Below are positions 59,601 to 64,000 of a stretch of 64,000 nt of DNA, one piece after another (the first letter of the stretch is position 1; each line of letters begins with the position of its first letter). The notes beneath the pieces were generated by a model. It saw nothing but the letters and a program-made list of their open reading frames with translations. It was not told the origin of the DNA and did not search any database. Made by a program: the position numbers and the translations under genes. The DNA lies in contig CM047426.1 in assembly GCA_026168455.1 (NCBI GenBank), forward strand, positions 73,063,986 to 73,127,985, given 5' to 3'. The DNA comes from Theocolax elegans (lineage: Eukaryota > Arthropoda > Insecta > Hymenoptera > Cerocephalidae).

Positions 59601-62600
59601 ATGTGATCAATAATAAAATAATGACAATAGCAATAATATTTATAATAATAATTATAATAGTAATAATGATATAATGACATTATAACAATCATTCAGTAAT
59701 ATCGAGCACCAAAATGAGATACGTACAATGAATAAAGAAGGAGTTTTCGTTAAAATCCTTCGCTCACAAAGTCATATATGTATACGGTATTGATGTGTAA
59801 TCATACAAGCATATCCACGAACTCGCATCAGTTTCGCTTCATCTCAAGATAAAAGAACGGAGCTTTCGCATTTGGTATCCTTACAATTTGTTTTGCGCGC
59901 GTTACATCGTTTATAATATGTGCAGTTGTTTTTTCCTTCACAATTGGCATCCCTGAAAGAGCGTCGGAAAAAATTTTTTAAGGATATTAGGAAAGGAAAG
60001 CAGGGAAAGGACTAGGATCGACAGTCCGAGGATCGGGGAAAGAGAATTCGAGAATTTGTATCACTGGACACTTCATATATATATAATATTTGTATATTTA
60101 TATAAGTATGTATAATATAATATTTACATCGATCGCTCTTCCAGAGACGTTGCAACGGCGAAGAAATCCCGGAGAAACAAATATATACGTGTAGATTGGT
60201 TTTATCTTTATAGTATAACATATAAAATTATATGTAAATATATAATTTTATATAACGCCATATATATATATATGTGTGTATATATATGTTCGTTTTCATT
60301 TTTTTCCAGGCAAAGGTCCTAGTATAATGTATATACTATATATTTTGTTTATAACGATTATTAGGTGACGAACGGGTACCTTTGCTTATTTCGCATCTCG
60401 GGTGCTCGTACGCGTGTATGTGTGCACGTTTAAGTTAACTCAAATGAAGAATTATACATTGCTCGCCCATTCGACATTTGACATTGCGTATATATATCCT
60501 ACTTTTCATTCGCAATTTGGATTTCGCATAAACCCACGTGACAAAAAAATAATTTATAAATTTGGTGCGTGCGTACTTGTTTGTTTTCTTTTATGCCGTT
60601 TGACTCGTGTTCTCTCATCTACATACTTAGAAAACGCAAAGTTCGGTACTCCTTTAATTAGTCAGTTACAATGGCACTATACGATGAATTACTTTCCTGT
60701 TCGTATCGTTATTTTTTTCTGCTTTTTTACTTATTTATTTGTTGACGACTCGTCACCTCGCCACTACGATCCGCTAAGGATTTTTCTTTTTTCTTAATGC
60801 ACGGCTACACTGTTATATATAGTAAGTTTAAGCATTATTTTTGTTTTCTTATTTCAATTGCTATCGAATGATATCGATTACGAACGCTTTACGAATACTT
60901 TAGGTATACCAATCGAATAATTATTGTATGCACGATAAACAAATTGTTTGTGAAATTTTCACGCAATAATTGGCGATGTAGTATTTATTGTTTCTAATAC
61001 ATTTGATTGGAAAAAAAGGTGAATAATATTCGAGTACTCGTAAAGAGTCGCGTAAACGAGTTTTGCTAAAAATTTTCCTGTATATATATCTCGGTACGCG
61101 TGCGTTTAGTCTGCACCGGTTATTATTGATGCGTCACAAGTCCGGGATAAAATCGACGGTAACGTTCAAGACGGAAACTATATGAGAAATATGTATAAGA
61201 GGTAATACTCTTCGCGTTTGCATTAAACTCACTCTCGCATTTTACAAAAACGACAACATTTTACGGTATACAAATCAACGTGTGAAATCTTACAACGACG
61301 CCCTACTATTTTTACCTTATCTTTTATTGTATTAAAATTTTCATTTGTATTTGTTTTTATAAATTTTTCACTTGCGCTACGAATCGGGAGTAATCTTTCC
61401 AAGTAGAAAATTTAACATTTTCATTATTTTGATGATCGATGGAAATATTAATCTCGTTTCGACGCAAATACTTTTCATATGGGATATGTCCAGAGTTTCG
61501 TATTAAAAATTGGTTTCTTTATCACTCGAGAGAAATTCTTTGTCTTTTTTTGTTTCACCCACAATCATCAATTTGTAATTTAAAAACGTTCGTACTCGTT
61601 AAGCGTTTACATTACCATTTGTTGGAATCCCTACGAAATTTTAATTTATTTTGTTTATTCAACTATTCGACAAATTAATCGATAATGGTATGTAATATAA
61701 ATTGCAATTGCATTCCCTACTCTTGTATAGTATAGAATTATTATTTCGAAATCTATTAATTTGAGCAACAATATAATTTTATACAAAAAATAAATATATT
61801 CACGATATTTTTTATCTTGACACGCTAATGGTACCAACTCATATACATCCTTAAGTTAAGGACCTTAATTGTAGTAAAATTAAGAAAAGTCCACTTTTTT
61901 GTACCAATATAGCGTTGAAACTCATTAACCTTGCTAAATGCAAGCTCGTTAATCATTAAACGATGACAACACTTGCGGTTAGTACATTGACACTTGTTTA
62001 ATCTAAATCTTTTTTTTCTTTAAAGCGTATGTTTGTTTCCATGTGTGCAATATTAGTTAATCACCGGATGTAACGTTAAATAAACAAATAAATATTAACA
62101 TGTATATATGTATATATTTATATATTTTTTGCAAGTAGGTGGTCCGTTTCAGTTCAAATGCATTGGTGTGTTTTCATGTATATTTATATTTTAATGTCCA
62201 AAATTTTCAACAATGTTAGTCTAACTATTCATTTACGAAATCTCATTTATTGCAACTAAAATTAGGTTTTGTTGTACACAACTAAATTAAGATATCGATA
62301 CGACTCTCACAATTAAAATGACACTCCACGTACAGATGTAATCTTTAACAAAGATCCAAAACTTGCTTTTTAACAGTGTAAAACATAAATTTTTCTACCT
62401 TTGTTAGTAAGACAATTTATGTGGTACACGACTGTAATAGTTGGGCGCGTAGCAAGAAAATAAATTGTACAACTGGAATTTTTACGGACCGGATCTACAG
62501 TACCAAAAAGTGAGCATTTAAGTGAAAAAGATCACGAGGATTTTTTCCGTTTACAAAAATCGTTCGCGGTGTACGTATATCGACGTTGTACGAACTGTGT

Positions 62601-63861
62601 CAATCGAGAAATATAAAAGTTGTACTAAAATCAGAAGGAAAGTGATAAGTTACTGCAAGGCTTTCATATCGTGGCAATAACATATATTTTAAATTCAAAC
62701 ATATTTGTTAATTAACTTAAAAACGTTTATTAAATTACTTTTTAACATGATCTTATATAAATAAGCATGAATGATGAAAAGTAAAGTTGAAAAAGTCTTG
62801 AGCGAACTCATCCTTCCGGCGGTAAAAAAAGGAAATGATTAGCAAATGTGCTTAATGTACATGTAGGAATATAGCAACTTTTCTAATTTTCAGCTGAAAA
62901 GAGATTTATCGAGCTTGATTAATTCTCTTTTGGGAGAAGAAAACAAGAAAAGTACGAACGGCGCCTGGTGTTAATTAAAATGTATGTATATACGCAACGA
63001 TCAAAGCCAACCGTAAGAAAATAATATAAAATTTGACGATGTACATGTACGACAAGAAAGCGCATTGTTTTATTTCACTGGCACGCATGTATTTCTTTAA
63101 CATCATTTTTTTAATTCTAGGTAGGTACATAATTATAGTTTGTGTTATTTTTTTACTTTTCATCTCCATATTAAAAATATATAGGTACATTAAACTTGTG
63201 TGATCATGGTCGTGTATGTACATACTATGTATTCTCATATATATATAATATATATATAATATATATAATATATATATATGCGTATGTATAACGTTATTAC
63301 ATTCAACAAATTTGTGTCGCTACAAGATGTTCCTTACTCCATCATCAATGTTTTACGCAACGCAACGGCACCGTATAACATTCGAGACGAACGAAATACA
63401 TGTCAAACTCGATTCCGACTAAATATATGCAATATTATTTTTTTATTTCTTTTATTTATACAACAACAGTACCTTGTCATCCCTTGTGCAAATCCTCCCT
63501 CACATAATAAAAATGACACCTGAGCTTCGAACTATATATTTCTCCTTCGGCTTAATTGTCGAATCGCATTGGTATATATGTATTAATGTATGTATACATA
63601 TATATATATATGTAATTATATATATCTACATTTGTATGAAAGTCTGATGATAATATTTCGAACGAACGGAAGATAAATGAAAAACTCATTGCTTCCTTTC
63701 TTTCTCTTTTCATTCCGTTTTTTACTTTTTACATCAATGTGATAGAGAATTAAGGTATAGAATGACACAGATAAATAATACAGCTATATAAATTTCATTT
63801 CGATACTTTCGACAAGTTTCACCGATGATGATACATAAATTTTAATAAACCTCGTGTTAAC

Positions 63862-63888
63862 TTTCGTAAATTTCGTAAATTTCGTAAC
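63862..63888 (+). repeat. Short 9-bp tandem repeat
   Basis: Three head-to-tail copies of TTTCGTAAA, the last ending in C. Confidence 0.8.
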
Positions 63889-64000
63889 GAAATAATAGCG
63901 AATATAATATACCTCTCAAAAAATACCCAATTTCAGAGGACACTATTATAATAATAACACCCTGATTTCGGCTCTCGCTCTCTCTCTCTCTTTCTCTCAC

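Larger units (their letters stand above)
58771..64000. other. AT-rich intergenic DNA downstream of lamin
   Basis: No supportable exon. AT-type runs lie near 60257-60272, 63236-63278 and 63598-63612. Three copies of a 9-base TTTCGTAAA-type unit lie at 63862-63888, and a CT run closes the window from about 63975. A CpG-richer, less repetitive segment spans 60380-60800. Its 131-codon frame begins at GTG and matches no family. The region could contain the 3' end of a further gene, but I cannot show it. Confidence 0.5.

Noticed and set aside
59248..59674. Poly-asparagine and poly-isoleucine frames
   Set aside because: They are produced by the AAT microsatellite.
60402..60797. 131-codon open frame downstream of lamin
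   Set aside because: It starts at GTG, is rich in aromatic and cysteine codons from T-rich DNA, and has no domain or splice support.

Overview
The window looks like animal nuclear DNA, most probably from an insect. It is AT-rich, with short GC-rich, CpG-rich patches, many simple repeats (GA, CT, TG, AT, AAT), and protein-coding genes split by GT-AG introns. The insect call (perhaps Hymenoptera) is an inference from lamin sequence style, composition and intron sizes. No marker in the window fixes the species.

Two genes are well supported, both on the + strand and in tandem. The first (about 32.4-40.7 kb) is a mitogen- and stress-activated kinase of the MSK1/MSK2/JIL-1 family, with two kinase domains and a basic C-terminal tail. 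Eight coding exons join to 867 codons plus a stop, with every splice phase consistent. The second (44.5-57.65 kb) is a B-type nuclear lamin. Seven coding exons join to exactly 603 codons plus a stop, ending in a CRLM CaaX box. Its first intron is 10 kb long.

The left half (1-31.8 kb) holds no exon I can support. It is AT-rich sequence broken by GC-rich patches near 6.3-6.8, 8.65-8.9, 12.7-13.2, 14.9-15.1, 17.6-17.9, 18.8-19.3, 23.2-23.6, 24.5-25.0 and 27.0-27.9 kb. These may be promoters, enhancers or non-coding first exons. A 567-bp element with terminal inverted repeats and TA flanks, probably a MITE-like relic, lies at 25.9-26.45 kb. Between the two genes (40.7-43.9 kb) is a 76-codon open frame whose middle resembles the end of an S1 RNA-binding domain. 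This is only tentative. Downstream of the lamin (57.7-64 kb) I see AT-rich 3' UTR and intergenic DNA with simple repeats.

The most notable points are four. The JIL-1/MSK kinase and the B-type lamin are immediate neighbours, and their Drosophila counterparts have been reported to interact. The lamin tail has a possible cassette exon with a tandem AG-AG acceptor: one AG inserts 21 residues in frame, while the other ends the protein without its CaaX box. The TIR element is the third. The fourth is a near-ideal 16-bp stem, 4-nt loop hairpin in lamin intron 1. I found no CRISPR array, tRNA, rRNA or transposase gene.
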